Counted from the first letter of the stretch, positions 24,001-60,460 are shown. The stretch is 64,000 nucleotides of DNA from Seriola aureovittata (GCF_021018895.1 NC_079380.1:7365736-7429735); one strand, 5' to 3'. Translations and numbers: made by a program. The notes: a model not told the origin generated them from the letters alone.

Positions 24001-24396
24001 CCCAACTCACAGTTTACAGTGCAACATGGACTGGAAACATCATTAGCTATATATGGTGTTATTACGTGATTTGTAATAACATACAAAGCATGCCTGCTGT
24101 ATATTTGCACAGAAATACTTTTGTACTTTAGCGTTATTGGGGAATGAAAACAAAACTGTGATTTGATGCTGCGCATGACGACTAGCATTAGCATTAGCTC
24201 GCTAACGTTACCATATTTAGCCTTGGCTAATAAATAGCCACAGCCACACACCACCCACCTTGTTGTTGTATTCCTCCACAAAGCTCCCAAGTGCCAGCCG
24301 AAAGCGTTTGTCTGGACGGACGCTCCAGTTCATCGCATAAACCGTCCATGGCGCCTCGTATTTGTAGATTTCTTTTCTTTTGCCGTGAAGCGACAT
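21016..24396 (-). CDS. dcaf7: DDB1- and CUL4-associated factor 7 (WDR68), complete
   Basis: WD40-repeat scaffold that binds DYRK1A/B and HIPK kinases and serves as a CUL4-DDB1 substrate adaptor; nuclear and cytoplasmic. Minus-strand exons: 24396-24259 (ATG at 24396-24394), 23960-23802, 23060-22949, 22843-22725, 22629-22420, 21789-21672, 21188-21016 (stop TAA). Total 1029 nt, 342 residues, the same length as human DCAF7, starting [16 protein letters not shown] and ending [11 protein letters not shown]-type segments are spread over the whole protein (for example [27 protein letters not shown]). Nearly every residue agrees with the human protein as I know it; visible differences are conservative (VSDTET versus VGETET). 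The exon 4 donor is a poor match (GAG|GTCTCT). It is convergent with kcnh6 and divergent from ccdc47. Confidence 0.97.
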
Positions 24397-24720
24397 CCTC
24401 CCGAGCGGCAGCTAGCACGCTAGCGTTGGCTAACTACGAAATAAGTAGACTTAAAAGCAAACTATTACCAGTTCCTTTAACTTACGAGGACAAATGTCAG
24501 CATGGGTGGTGATGAAGCTCATTTAATTAAGCAAATCTTGTTTAAGAGCAAGATTTCTCACCACTTTACTTAACAAAGAGTAGCATTACTCCGTTACGAC
24601 CTAACGAACTGTCAAGGTAAACAGAATTCAAGAGACTTCCGGTTATTTTTAAAAAAAAATAAAATAAAAATTTCCTAAAAGTACGTTCCTATTTTAAAAT
24701 GAATGTAGTCTAAACAAATC

Positions 24721-24785
24721 GATAATAATAATAATAATAATAATAAAAATAATGAAAAATAATAATAAAAAAAATAATAATAATA
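24721..24785. repeat. Imperfect (AAT)n microsatellite
   Basis: Runs of AAT interrupted by A tracts, in the dcaf7-ccdc47 intergenic region. Confidence 0.9.
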
Positions 24786-24802
24786 AAGAAATATGTGTCT
24801 AT

Positions 24803-24849
24803 AACATTCATAAATCCAGATTAATTAATAATCTGGATTTATGAATGTT
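24803..24849. repeat. Perfect 21-bp inverted repeat with 5-nt loop
   Basis: Left arm AACATTCATAAATCCAGATT+A (24803-24823), loop ATTAA, right arm the exact reverse complement (24829-24849). The tail GATTTATGAATGTTG is repeated again directly at 24850-24864. Confidence 0.9.
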
Positions 24850-26440
24850 GATTTATGAATGTTGAAGTTCAGACGTTTCTAATAATTCTGTCCATAAAAC
24901 AAGAACACAATCAAATTTCCAGATGACTACTGCCCGAAATGTGTAGGTGATAATAACCTTTTTTTAATAATAGGACTAAAAACACAACTCATAGGATACG
25001 TTTATCCAGTGCCCATCTTTGAAGCTATAGAGTTTATGTTTTATTTTTAAAGTGAATTGTCACCTATTGTGAAAGCAGTGAAACTTTCACAACCAACAAT
25101 CTCGTTCTTGTTGCAAACCAGGACACCACATGAATAGTCGCCTTATAGGCGCAATGATATCAACACAATTACCTACTGTAAAACATGTTATTAAGTGTTA
25201 TCAAATCTGGTTTAACACTAGGTGTTATGAGTACATTATCATGTGTGTTTTTGCCCTCCAGTGGTCAGTGCGAAACTCATCTTTTGTGTAGTTTGCGTTT
25301 TATTTTGAATACTTGAACCGGAAAAATACTATGCCATCATGTCTAACTTGACCAACAGTTATAGTTACTCACTGTGACCACTAGAGGGAAGAAATCATCA
25401 GGTTTATACAATAAACCCACCTTTTTACAGAGAGTTGGAAACTCTCTACAGAACTTTTTCTCTATTATTTTATATCTGTTTAGTTTTAATGACGCAGAAC
25501 CCTATTTCTACGATTGTAAGGTTATAATCAATATCAAATAATGACAGAAACAAATCGATGCAAAATAAGGACTGTTAACTAAACAACCCCCTCGTTACGT
25601 AATACCATTTCTGAACATTCATTTATTAATCTTTACTTCGTTACAAATCAGTCATGCATTAGAGAAATCATTTAATCTTGTAAATCCTCTGACTCTTATT
25701 TTTTGTAATTTGAAATGTTAATTGAACCTTTTGACTGAGTTTGTGAGTGAACTATTTATAATATAAGCATGGGCATGTACTGTAGGTATAGGTTTGAATA
25801 ATAATGCAAACGTACATAGTGACATATTAAAGTATATGCGAGCAAAATGTGTAATATAAACACACTATACAGTGAAACTGAAGAAAATATCGTTTTTTAT
25901 AATATTTTATAATATTTTTTATATTGTAACGTAATATAAAAGTGAAACCTTAACTATTATTTTTTTCGTTGTAATACCCACCATCATGTCATTGTGTCAT
26001 TTTTTTATTATGTGCTATTATTACTTTACTTGTCCTCTTATTTTAAGTTGAATATTATACATTTTCCTCTGTATTTGTGGCTCTCATATACTCCGTTTTT
26101 AAGTAGCGTCATATTTTAAGATGTCTGTTTGAACTTTGGTATACATTAAGTTTATTAAAATGTTTTTAAAAAGAATTATTTAAGACGCCAAATGGTTTAC
26201 ACATTTCAACGCTATATTTTTAAAATAAAAAATTTCATACAAATATTTATATTTGCTGTTTTAAAATTATCGCAATTATAGTTACGTACTGTAACTACTG
26301 GGGGGCAGCGAAATCTCATAATCACCATGATAATCACACGTTTGACAACCGTAAAAGCAGACAAAATTAGCATAAAAGTATTTCCGGTGAAAAACATTAA
26401 AAATAAAACTTTTAAGTTAAGATGGAGTGACGCAGCGAGG

Positions 26441-26606
26441 CTGTGGTCACGTGTTCTCAGCTGTGTAGAATGGAGACGTCGATTCTTCTTGACGCGATGC
26501 TTTTACTTTGAAAGGTTGATCCTGTGTCGAGTAGTCTTCTGTTTAAGGACAGTTCAGGTCACTTCAGCTCAACCAGCGTTACATTTATTGTCTGTATTTT
26601 GTCAAG
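26441..26606 (+). promoter_or_regulatory. ccdc47: Probable ccdc47 promoter and non-coding first exon
   Basis: A CACGTG E-box (26448-26453) and a TGACGCA element just before it mark a likely core promoter. A strong donor, GTCAAG|GTAAGT, at 26606/26607 fits a non-coding first exon spliced to 27718. The transcription start is inferred, not seen. Confidence 0.5.
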
Positions 26607-27725
26607 GTAAGTGGTTACATTCATTTTGCTCATCTTTTTGTTTTTTAAAATGTTCCACTTTCCGAGTTGTGTTAAAGAGAAAACAGGCTACCTTCCGTTC
26701 AGGCTCATAGGTTGGTTGCTGGCAACAAGGTGCCATGCTAGTTAGCCACCGTTAGCATGCTAATGCCAGATTTGCTAAACAGCTAATAATATAGTGAGTG
26801 AGTGCTGGGGGATGGGTCGGGCAGTGTGATATGATTACGGGTTGTGGTTTAATCCTATATGTGTCATTAGGTAAGTATACAATGTTAGTTTTGGCTGAAG
26901 TTCCACGAAAGAAACGCAGTAAGCCAAACGTGTCGCAAAGGTTGGCTCGTTGGCTAAAGTTATTTGTGCTAGCGGCAGGTTTCTAGTTGGATTTACCGGA
27001 TTCAACCACATACGGTACGGCTACTTTAGTCTGAGCTTAACCCGTACATAGCCCCAGCAGTGCCACACTATGTCCCCAAATGCTTGACTTTGGTTTGTTG
27101 TAGATTTATCATTTTTAACCACAATGACAAAGTGACAACGCTGGAAATTACTTTTCATTCAAACAACGTTAAGACGTTTCACTGTTCACACTAGAGCTCC
27201 TTTTATTCCTTAGTCATTGTTTTCTACTTCGTTTCGGTCCACAGAGATTTTCGTGTCTTTTGGGATTTATCACGTGAATACCCACTGTGTGAGCAGGGAC
27301 TGGTGGTTACTGTATTAGCGACCAGTTTAACCTGGACTCACAGTTTAACCGTTACTCCTAGGGGGCCAGTTTGTTAACTGTTTTACAAGGTACCTTGAAG
27401 TGATGAAATTATCACTGCATTTCATAGGCCTATATCCTTCAGAGTCCTCAAAGGCACTGTAATGTTAAGGCAATCCTTAAGGCAAGTTGCAACATATACT
27501 ATAGTTGACAAATTTCTGGTTTGACTTCTTCACCTTTGACTTCCTATTTTTGAAAGGATGTGTCAGAAGTTTTCCCGACTATTGTCTACCATTTGTATTG
27601 TGCATGTTAAACTATTGTGTTTGACCTTCCCTGTCACCCTTTAAGCCACCCTTATTTTCATGTTTTCCAGTCTTCTGCATCAACACTTTCTCACTCTGCT
27701 TTTCCCCATTCATGCAGGTCCCACC

Positions 27726-31644
<3,919 letters not shown>

Positions 31645-32200
31645 AACACTACCACAAGGTTAGGGGATACAAGCACACGTGAAAGCAGTGCTCAGTTAAG
31701 TCTTCTCCAGCTTCTCTCCACCACAGCTCTGGTTCAGTCGCTCCAGCTCCAAACTGACATCTTGTACCTCCGGGTGTGTCAAGCTTAGCTGTTTGTGTCA
31801 CCACCTGCTCCATTTGGTGTGGCTAAACCTTAATGACTGTGAGTGAACTGCCTGTGTCAATTGAGAGGGACTTTTTCACCATCAAATCTGTCTCCACATC
31901 ATGCAGGATTTTTTTTTTTTCTCTCTAAATCTGTCTTCTTCTAAACAAAACTGTTGCAGCTCAGTGAGCTTTTTAAACTGAATCTGCTGGGAAAGAACAC
32001 ACTAATTGGTGGTATTGAGCCACATTTTAAAAAGAATGAAAACATTGCAGTTTCATTGCAGTTTCATTTATTACCATTAATATAATCTTAAATGATACGA
32101 TCAAGAAAATTTTATCTCATCTGCATATGAGTTAGGTTTCTTGCAGGCTGTTTGTAATGAATATCTGAGCAAACATAATAAAGTGCACTGGAGTCTGTTG
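31645..32200 (+). terminator. ccdc47: ccdc47 3' UTR and poly(A) signal
   Basis: After the TGA at 31642-31644, a canonical AATAAA at 32177-32182 is followed by GT-rich DNA (CTGTGTCCGTTTTTTG), giving a 3' UTR of about 0.55 kb. Confidence 0.75.
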
Positions 32201-34250
32201 GAAAAACTGTGTCCGTTTTTTGTTTAATAGTAAATTACCAGTAATTGGTTAGATGATAGGTACAAAAATATATAGGGTCATAGAATAGTAGTGTACAACA
32301 TAGAGACTGATACATCGACCTCTTAGTATCAGTAGTTGAAAGAGTGAGGGTCTATAACAAGCATCAGAATGGGTGAGGCTGCATGCTAAATTTAACTTAT
32401 AGATTGTGTCAGCAGTCTGGAAACTAGATTTGGTTATAACAGTGTGGTCCTCTCTTGACAAGCTGAAATAGATAATAACCCTGTCTAGTCAGAAGCCTTT
32501 TATGGTGTAAGTCTGATATGAGAAAACCTGTGATCTCAATGGGAAATATGAAAATATAACATTTATTTATTTATTTATTTGTGATTTGTCCACAGTATCT
32601 TAAATGATGAAATCCTTTAACAAAATAGTCTCAGACATAACCAAGCAATTTAATGAACTCACTCAACAAAAGCTAAACTTATGTTTGTTTATGTTTAGCC
32701 AAACCCCACTGATATAAATGAGGTGGACAAAATAACAGTGTTATATAATGCAGTTCATAAGCACAACAAACTACATCCTTAAAAGTCAATGCATTTATTG
32801 CATTGTCTTACCACAATTACTCATATTTAGTGTTTATACATTACTTCATTTCTGTCAAGCTTCCTGCAGCGTTGAGTCAGTCTCCTCATGGGTTTCACTT
32901 AGCTTTTATCTCACCTGTTATTCTGGTTAACCTGTATGTGATTTTACTGAAAAATATAACAAAAGTAAAAGATTGCCACCATTTGAAATAAAAAATACTG
33001 AAACACTTTGGCCAAGTACATAATTTAAAGGCACTCTCTTGTGAACTCAGTTGTTCCACATTTTAGATTTTTGCATTTTATTGATCCATTTTCTGAGTTT
33101 TCTTCTATTCTGTACCACTCACCACTCAAAATTGCAAATTCAGTCACAAAATTTTATGAATCATCTCCAGCAAATTAATCTATGTTGTTTATTATTTCTT
33201 GGTGCACTCTGTAGATCACTTTAGTGATGGAAAATTTTGAAAAACTGTGTCAATTGGTGCCACATATGTTTATTTTGGTCCATTCTCTGAATCCAATAGA
33301 CAGTAGCCAAACACAAAAGTCTACTGTAGGTCAACTGGAAAGGTGGATGTAGTAGTGTAGTGGTGGAGCTCAATGACTTTATTTAAGTACAATTTTGAAA
33401 TAGTTGTACTTTACTAGTATTTTTTAAGAGGCGAATACTGTACAATTTGCTCCCCTACATTTGTTTGGCATCTGTAGTTACAGGATGCATTGCAGACTTT
33501 ACATATAAAAGTTTATAAAACAGAATTAATATTTTTATGATTAAGCTGTCCAACAGTATATACACTGGTTAAAAATCAGCTCCAGCTTGGCCAGCTACAA
33601 CATTAAATTAGTGCTCACACGTTTATGAATCAGTAATAGCAATACATTAATAAAATGTGTTAATAAAATACTGGCAGAAGCCATTTTCCTATATAATGAC
33701 TACTTGTACTTTTGATACTTTAAGTGCATTTTGTTGATAATACCTATGTATTTTTATTTGATTAAAATATTGTACTTATGATGGAGTATTGTCACACTAT
33801 ATTGCTACTTTTACCTAAAGAATCTGAATACATCTTCCACCATTGCAACAATCATGTCTAGTCTGTTATAATATCTATAATAATACAGAAAATTATAATT
33901 ATTATCATTATCTGAATAATAAAGGATTCGATTAACTGTTATGTCTGAAGCATATTAAGTATTAAAACAGTACTAATTGGTTAATAAATGTGATCAAATA
34001 TTATTTTGTGTTAGCTGATCTGTCACAGATCAGCCTTTAGGGGGCGCTTTGACCACTTGTCTTAGTTTGGGTTTGTATGAGCAGATTCAAACATATTTTT
34101 CATCTAAAGAAGTTACACCATTAATAAAAATAGTTATAAATTCGCATAAATTATTTTCTTTTTGGAAACATTTATGATGTTTTCAGTGATTTATACCGAT
34201 ATGGGGTTATTTTTTCAGTAACCTGTGTTGAAGAAAGTGCCGATCAGAAA
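32201..34250. other. ccdc47-setd1a intergenic region
   Basis: AT-rich DNA without a convincing exon. It contains a short TTTA repeat near 32560-32580 and a MITE at about 33361-33844. It is the junction between two conserved blocks (see findings). Confidence 0.6.
33361..33844. mobile_element. Teleost MITE-like non-autonomous DNA element
   Basis: Left end GTGGTGGAGC...TTTAAGTACAATTTTG and right end GCTACTTTTACC...GAATACATCTTCCACCAT form imperfect terminal inverted repeats (GGTGGAAGA...). Non-coding. Fragments of the same family are at 6820, 19387 and 60370. Exact superfamily not determined. Confidence 0.6.
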
Positions 34251-34553
34251 TCATAGGCTGCATTCGCGCACACTGATGGAGAACAGGCGAGGCTTTCAGG
34301 TTGGTTACGCGATGGCCGCTCTCTCATCAATATTTGGGTTTTAACGCGAAAACAATGGCTTCGTCGCTTGGAGAGGCGTGTTGTTGTCTGTACTAACTAT
34401 CGGAATGATAGCGGCATTGTTTTAGCTGGACGGTTTTGCTTTAACGCAAGGTCGGACATGTCCCGTTTCTGTTAGGGACTCAGTGTTTTTCTTGTTCGTC
34501 TCCCGGGCCTGGCCGCAGCTGCCTACACTGTAGCGGCGGTTTGCTACTTTCGG
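34251..34553 (+). promoter_or_regulatory. setd1a: Probable setd1a CpG-rich promoter and non-coding first exon
   Basis: A local rise in GC and CpG with a YY1-like GATGGCCGC (near 34312) and a strong donor TTTCGG|GTGAGC at 34553/34554. Splicing from here to the acceptor just before 35354 would give a non-coding exon 1. No TATA box. Confidence 0.5.
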
Positions 34554-35353
34554 GTGAGCGGGCAGTAGCTCTCGAAGAGGTGGGGTCTGAGTTTATGCGA
34601 ACATGGAGCAAAACAAGTCAGTAGAATCGTGAGGAGAGATGCATAACATTAATGCCACTCATAAAATTATATGCATACGGACTGAGGGTCAACAAGATCA
34701 GAGTTTTGTCTCCTAACTTGGTCTTCTTGCTAGTTAGCATTAGCCAACGGTAGCGTTAACTTGCTCTGGCTAAGGCGACATGGCATAAGTAATTTAACAT
34801 TTGTTCACGTTATTTAACGCAAGAACTATCGATGATGCTGCTGTAATGTAATAATTCGGAACCCGAATTAGTGAGCCTTAAATGTGAAATCTGTGTTGAC
34901 GTTGGTAAACGGTTTCTTGGCATTTTGTTGGTGCACGTTAGCCTTTGCTAACAGCAGGTTGCTAGCTGAACTAACTGGTCAGTGACGTAACGCTGCTCAT
35001 TGTTTTGACAGCACGCAGCATCCTATCCGAGGAGAATTATCCTGTTAAATTAATTTTTCTGCTACCTGGAAAATTGCTATAGCCAGTTTCTAGTCGTAGA
35101 AGTTAATGTTTGGCTATCTGATGTGACGCAGCTCATCGTTCTGTTAGGTTAGCATACAAATTGCCTCCTGCCAGCGGCCAAATCATACTTTATCTGTAAT
35201 TACTGCAGTATTTCATATCAGTGTAGCTTCATTGCGCATCTAATTTGTTAAAGCTTTGCTTTTGTTTTGATGGTTCTGAGGTGGTTTTTATACCCACACA
35301 GTGGCTCGTGCATGGTCTAAAATTATGATGTTCCTTTGACTCTCAGTTGTAGG

Positions 35354-54694
<19,341 letters not shown>

Positions 54695-56815
54695 TGGACG
54701 CAGTTCTCATCCTCACTTGCCAATGGCCATCCAGACCGGCCACCCCTCCTGGTTTGTCCTCCCTCAGAGTGTACAATGTACAACCCCCCCCCCCCCCCCC
54801 CCCCGCCTCTCCTCCGGACGGCCTTGCAGCCGTCTTCACAATACCCGGGAAACAGAGACGCACACAATTGCACTTTGACGCACACTTCATTCACTTGGCA
54901 GTTTCACAACCCAGTGTGTGCTGGTTTGTGTAACCTGGCATTTGAATAATAAGAGGGGGCCTCTGCTTCAGCATTAGCTCTTCTGTGGCAGTATTGTTAG
55001 ACTTGATTGGGTAATATGTTCCAACCAAGTTGTCCCATGCAGCCAGGCATGAAAGGTCTTTCAATTTCCATGCCAATATCCGTTTGAAGGAAGAAAATGA
55101 AAACTGAAAAAAACAAAAAAAAACAAAAAACAATACAAAGGTATTTTATGTCTACATCAGCTCACGTAATCTGCAGCCTGGGATCACTCTTCCGGTGTCA
55201 AATCCCTCCCTGTACCAACCCACCCCACAGATCCGCACACAGACGCACAGGAATATCAGACAAATTCAGGGTTTTTAAAAGCGCTTGTTAAGGGCGCACT
55301 TTTCAGATGACAACCTTCAGTCAATTTGGTCTTCAGTTATGCAAGATTTCCAAGTGTGAAGATTGTTTTGGAGCTTTTTTTTTTATTTTATTTCATAGTA
55401 TTATAATAATATTACTATTGCTGTTATTAACGGTATTGTTATTTAGTTGCATTAGCTGTAAGTATCTTACAGTGAAATGAGTTTCAGTGTACCCACCCAC
55501 TGTCCTCAGTGGCTTGTGATTCACCAGCCCTATAAAACTGTTGTTTCCCTTCACTGTGCGTTACTTGATACCTGATTTGCCACAACCATCTGTCTGGATT
55601 AGAGTAAAGTCCTTTGAACTACTGTTTTTAGCCCAACGTGAAATTATATATGTCAGTTAAGTTCTGGCTAAAAATGTGTTATTTTTACATGGCTGCTGAA
55701 TTTTGTCTGCAGGATCAGCACAACAGAAATTGGCCTGTTTTTTGTTTTTATTTTCTTTTGGGGTTTTGTGGCTATTTTTCGTCTTTGAGCTAACAAAGTC
55801 AACAAAAGGTCTTGCGAGTAGGACTCATTGAGTGATTGTTTGATAGGATCTGTTTCTTTCCGTCTGTTTGTTTGTATTTAGTTGTTCCTTCCGCAGTATC
55901 CTTATGTCTTGTTTACCCGCCAGATTCAGATTCCTATTTTAAGAGGGTGAAAACATTTTCTGCGAGCTCTTCATTCTTCAGCCATTAACGCAAAGATGAT
56001 CACCAAACTCCTGCAGGTCCTGGTATAAAATGTCTGGTCACTGTTTAACTAAGTCACTGTGTGTGCTACAGATGTTTTTAGAAGGCACATTTATTTCATA
56101 AGGTCAGCACTCTTTAAAGGTTTAGTTTCCCTTTTCCTTTCCAGTATGCATTAGTATGTGTTCATTTGAGAGTGTGTTCACCCCAAAACATCCCTCCCTG
56201 CAAAATGTATGAGCTTAAGGCAAACAAATGTCCTGCTTACTATCTGTTTGCAGTGTAGATGGGTGGAAGGTATAAACTGTGTGCCTGTTAGATAAAGCCT
56301 CAGTAGGTTTGCGATACGCTGCACACAGACGGATGTCTTTGGCCCTTGTGTTGTCTCTGTTTTTCATATGGCTATGGCCGTCCAAAGTTTAACTTTCATT
56401 TTGAACTTTTAACTAGCAGACGACTCTTTTTATTTCGTTCCCTCCCAAACAGGAAAATGTGTAAGATATTTCTTGTTGTAATGAAAGCCTTTCAGTACAA
56501 ACCAACCCTCTTTACTACAGGATAAAAATATGAAAGGAAAAAAAAAATCAAAGAAGTACATGTAAATATTGTAGAGGTGTTTGTTTCTCGTAGAAACACA
56601 CTGATTCCAAGCTGTAAATATGTTGTTCCTTTTCCTCTCTCCATGAGGAGGAAACATGTACATACCTTCCATTCATTTATTTTTTATTGTTTTTCCTTTT
56701 AATTTGATGATTATTTTAATATTATTTGCAATATTTCTCTTGTATTAATGCGTTGGACCCTTTATTAATGGTGCATTAAAATATTTTTTAAATAAATAAA
56801 AACCTCTAGTTTTTC
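54695..56815 (+). terminator. setd1a: setd1a 3' UTR and poly(A) signal
   Basis: Long UTR after the TAG at 54692-54694, with a C20 run at 54785-54804. Overlapping AATAAA signals at 56791-56796 and 56795-56800 give a UTR of about 2.1 kb. Confidence 0.65.
54785..54804. repeat. Poly-C homopolymer, 20 nt, in the setd1a 3' UTR
   Basis: Uninterrupted C20 about 90 nt after the stop; in the mRNA it would be a poly(C)-binding protein site. Confidence 0.95.
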
Positions 56816-59800
56816 TTAAATAACTATTAGTGTCCTACTCTTAAAGTAGAGGTTTAGGATTATGTAGACAATGATTAGTGTTTGTCTGAAGGATCCTGAC
56901 TGCCAGCTTTTACATTCTAGAAGCTACATAAATAACTAGCTGAGTTGAGACAACAGGAAGTTGTGTAGCGGAAATCAATGCACCTGCAACTTTGACATTT
57001 CCCGTTGAGGAGTGTGAGAGGAAGCATTTGAAATCTGAATTTTAAAAAAAGACTAACATTTCGCAAGTGATCCGATGACGACAAAGGAGGAGGGATGGGC
57101 AGATGGTGTCATGAGCTGATAAATCTCTGACAAGTCTTTGCTCTGTGTAACTCATTCTATTCAAATCAGCTAGAATGGATATAGACTAACATTTCCTTTT
57201 TACCAAGTGAACTCATGAGCTGGAAATGGCACTTTACGTGTTTGTAGGAAACGCCATTTATAAAAGTTCCTCTGAGTAAAAAGAAGGCTGGTATAAACTG
57301 GTAATAGCAGGATGTCGCTTGCCGGTGTGTGACGTTACAAACCAAAAGTACTGGAACACCACAGTTCAACCCAACATTGCTTTATTGTCTCAGAGGGTGA
57401 CAGTAATTGTTCACAGATTCTTTTGTCAAAAACCCACAGCCTCACTGACCTTGTCATATTGTTCCATGAAATCTTTCGTGATAGTAGTTTTTGATTTAAT
57501 GCAGAATGAGTTGCAGAAATGGGAGGATAACCTTTTTTTAGAGCCGTATTTCTGATCAGTTAAAGGGGAATTCTTCTGAGTTTATTTACAGGTGTTTACA
57601 GGAGTGTTACTGCATAAGTGAAACAGTTGTATATAGCCTTTTATGGCTCCAGAGGGAGCTGTGTAATCTGATAAACCGTCCAATGTGACGCCACATTTGT
57701 CAGCAAGTCTGGGAAAATAAAAAAAAAAAACAGGTTGCAGAGTTAGAAAGAGATACATTTTTGTTAAAAAAAAACAAAAAAACATTTATGGTCCCCAGAA
57801 GAGAAATTCTAAGCATTCGAGCAATATTTATCATTATCACTGTGAACATGTACACAGTCTTGCAGAGCCTCTAGTGTGACTGTAAGTGGGTTTTAACCTT
57901 GTTTAAACAGGTGCTGGAGCATGTACTCCTTCCAATGATCTGAAAGCATGAAAATCCCCAAGGTTTGTGAGCTTACTATAAAGTTAAATCATCATATCCT
58001 GCTTCCAATTTTACATGATGCAACAAAAACAAGGATTGAAGTTTGACCGATTTTTCTCAGTTCAGATCCAAAGATAATGACCAACAGCCTTGACAGTGAA
58101 TTTGGCTGCAGTGCAAGGACTGTGAGTAACCTTTAAACTGTGGGGTTATCTCTAGTTGTACGTGTAGTTGTGCGACAGTGAACTCAGTCCAACTCTAGAT
58201 ACATTTATTCTTCCAAAACACTAAATTAACTAAATTTAATTATTTAATAAGTCAAACGGAGAAGGCATTTTGAATGTACACATGAAACACATGAAACTAA
58301 AATGTATTTTGAGAAACACGTTAGTTTTACATCTCAGAATATTTTAGACCTAAAGGTGAATGTCATGCAGGTACATAATTACAGACACACCAAATTGGAC
58401 TGAATTAAACCTGTTGTATTATTTATATTATACAGTATATTTAAACCATCGAGCCCCTGAAGTCCCAGTAGATGATACTATTCCTAGATCAAATTAACAT
58501 TTTGTTCTCACAAGATAGAACAGACAATTTGGGGGGGAGCATCAGAGGTGACACCACTATAAATACAGTTTCAACGTGATATATATATATATATATATAT
58601 ATGCTCTCAGATCCGTACACAGTGGATGTATTAATAAATACATACGTGACTCTGCATTCATCCCAATGACAGCTGCTTACTCAGTGTGTATCCTTAAATA
58701 GCTGCTTCCATTTTTGCATATATTTCCGTCCGTAGGTTCACTTACAAATAAATTACAAAAGGTAAGGAGATCACCAACGTATTTAAGAAGTTGTAATTAA
58801 AGCCATAATTACTTTTCAGCATACTGTAATTAGACGTCTGTACCTCCTCTTCTGTTTTCACACTTAAGAACATCTAGCCTGTGTACGGAGGCGTGGATGA
58901 AGAGTGTGCTGATTCCCGTGAAGGGAGAGCTGCAGGAAGGTGGCCTGATTTTCAAATTCTTTTTTCTTTCCTTTTTTTTCTCTTGATTTCTGCCCACCCC
59001 AGCTTTAATTGAGTGAAAAAGATCTTTGGTGTAACTGTTTGACTAACTAATCTTCTGGAAAGAAGAAACAGACAATCTGGACTATGGTCCATTTACAGTA
59101 TAAATAACTCATTTATTAACAACAGAGACAAGAGGAGGTGCACAGGCCTAGTTTCCTCTCAGACCACTTGAAAAAGAACTTGTAGCCTATCAGCTTTAAT
59201 GTTTTAAGAGAAAGTGAGAAAATCATTGCCATTTATTCATTGGTCAGAAACATTTATAACTTTATTACTAAATAGAAAAGATAAACACCAGTTAGTAGGA
59301 CCTTAAAATCAATGGTAGACACATGTAAATACCATAATGTAAAAATACCTTTCAAAACGTAATAGTTCTGCTTTGAAAAATATTCTCAATTAAAGGTATC
59401 CAGTGACCTCCGGACCAAGTTGCCAGTTATGCTAAGTATGCACACTTCATCCATCCCATCTTGAGTGTCAGATGGGGACACTTCAAGTAAACAGCAGCTC
59501 CTTGAAATGCTCCTCCTTCAGCATCGACAGCTGCCTAGTTTCCCTGAGAAGTTGAAGCTGCTTCAGAAAAAAGATGCCAAATCAGAAAAAAAAGCCTCTG
59601 CTGCTCCCAAGCATTTTCCTCAAGATTTTCACCTATACCCAATCCAGCTGTTTAGGACCATGATCAATCCTGTTCATACTGGTACTTAAATCAGTGTTGT
59701 TACTACTGGCATTTGAATGTAGGAAGCCTGTATTGGAACTAAACAAGACGATGGAAACATGCAAGTGGCCATTTTAGTTGAAAGGAGGAATAAATGAAAC

Positions 59801-60460
59801 TTCATATTTGTGTTAAAAACCTTGTTTTTATGTAATTCTTGTGTAATTAAAGAGTAATAGTTTAAGTTTCACAAATCAACAAACATTAATGAAATGTGCA
59901 GGAGAAAATATCCTACAATATGAAGAGCTTACATTTGACATGAACCACATGTAGGCAAGCTACAGTCACACTACAGCTACTTATTAAAATGTCTTATAGC
60001 CTACTTACATTTATTATTTCCTAGTTCAAGGACATACAGTATAAAATGGGTGGATCATTTTTTATAATGTTTTTTCATAATTTATTCAGGTGGGCAGTCT
60101 CAGACTTTTGGAGCGAACTGTATAAAGTGTTAACACATATTGAAAGGCTTTGGGATGGATCTATAATTACTTACTTATAATTACTTAAAAATATTCATTT
60201 TGTGTACATATATTACATTTGCGTATGCAGTCCACAATATTTTACATGCGTTAAGCTGTTTGGTTTGTAGTCACTTGATAAGCTCATTTTACTACAAACT
60301 GTTGTGAAGTTTAATCTAATGCATCATATTTTATAGATTGATAATTAGAATCATCAGCAAAATAACCAGTAACTGTAACTATCAAAGAAATGTAGTGGAG
60401 TACAAAGTAAAATGGAGTAGAAGTATAAAGTAGCAGAAAAATACGAATACTTCAAACTAA
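56816..60460. other. setd1a-hsd3b7 intergenic region, left part
   Basis: No gene recognised. Contains a minus-strand open segment with acceptor and AATAAA-like signals (57582-57708), a (TA)n run at about 58580-58601, and a 74-codon Lys-rich ORF (59465-59689, +) whose first codon is GTG rather than ATG; neither is recognised. A fragment of the MITE family is at 60370-60465. Confidence 0.5.

Larger units (their letters stand above)
24397..26440. other. Divergent intergenic region between dcaf7 and ccdc47
   Basis: The dcaf7 5' UTR and promoter should lie just above 24396, where GC content is locally higher up to about 24640; no TATA box is obvious. The rest is strongly AT-rich with an imperfect (AAT)n at 24721-24785 and a 21-bp palindrome at 24803-24849. 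I see no coding exon or RNA gene. Confidence 0.6.

Noticed and set aside
24721..24785. CRISPR-like regular repeat
   Set aside because: It is a simple AAT microsatellite in vertebrate DNA, with no spacers.
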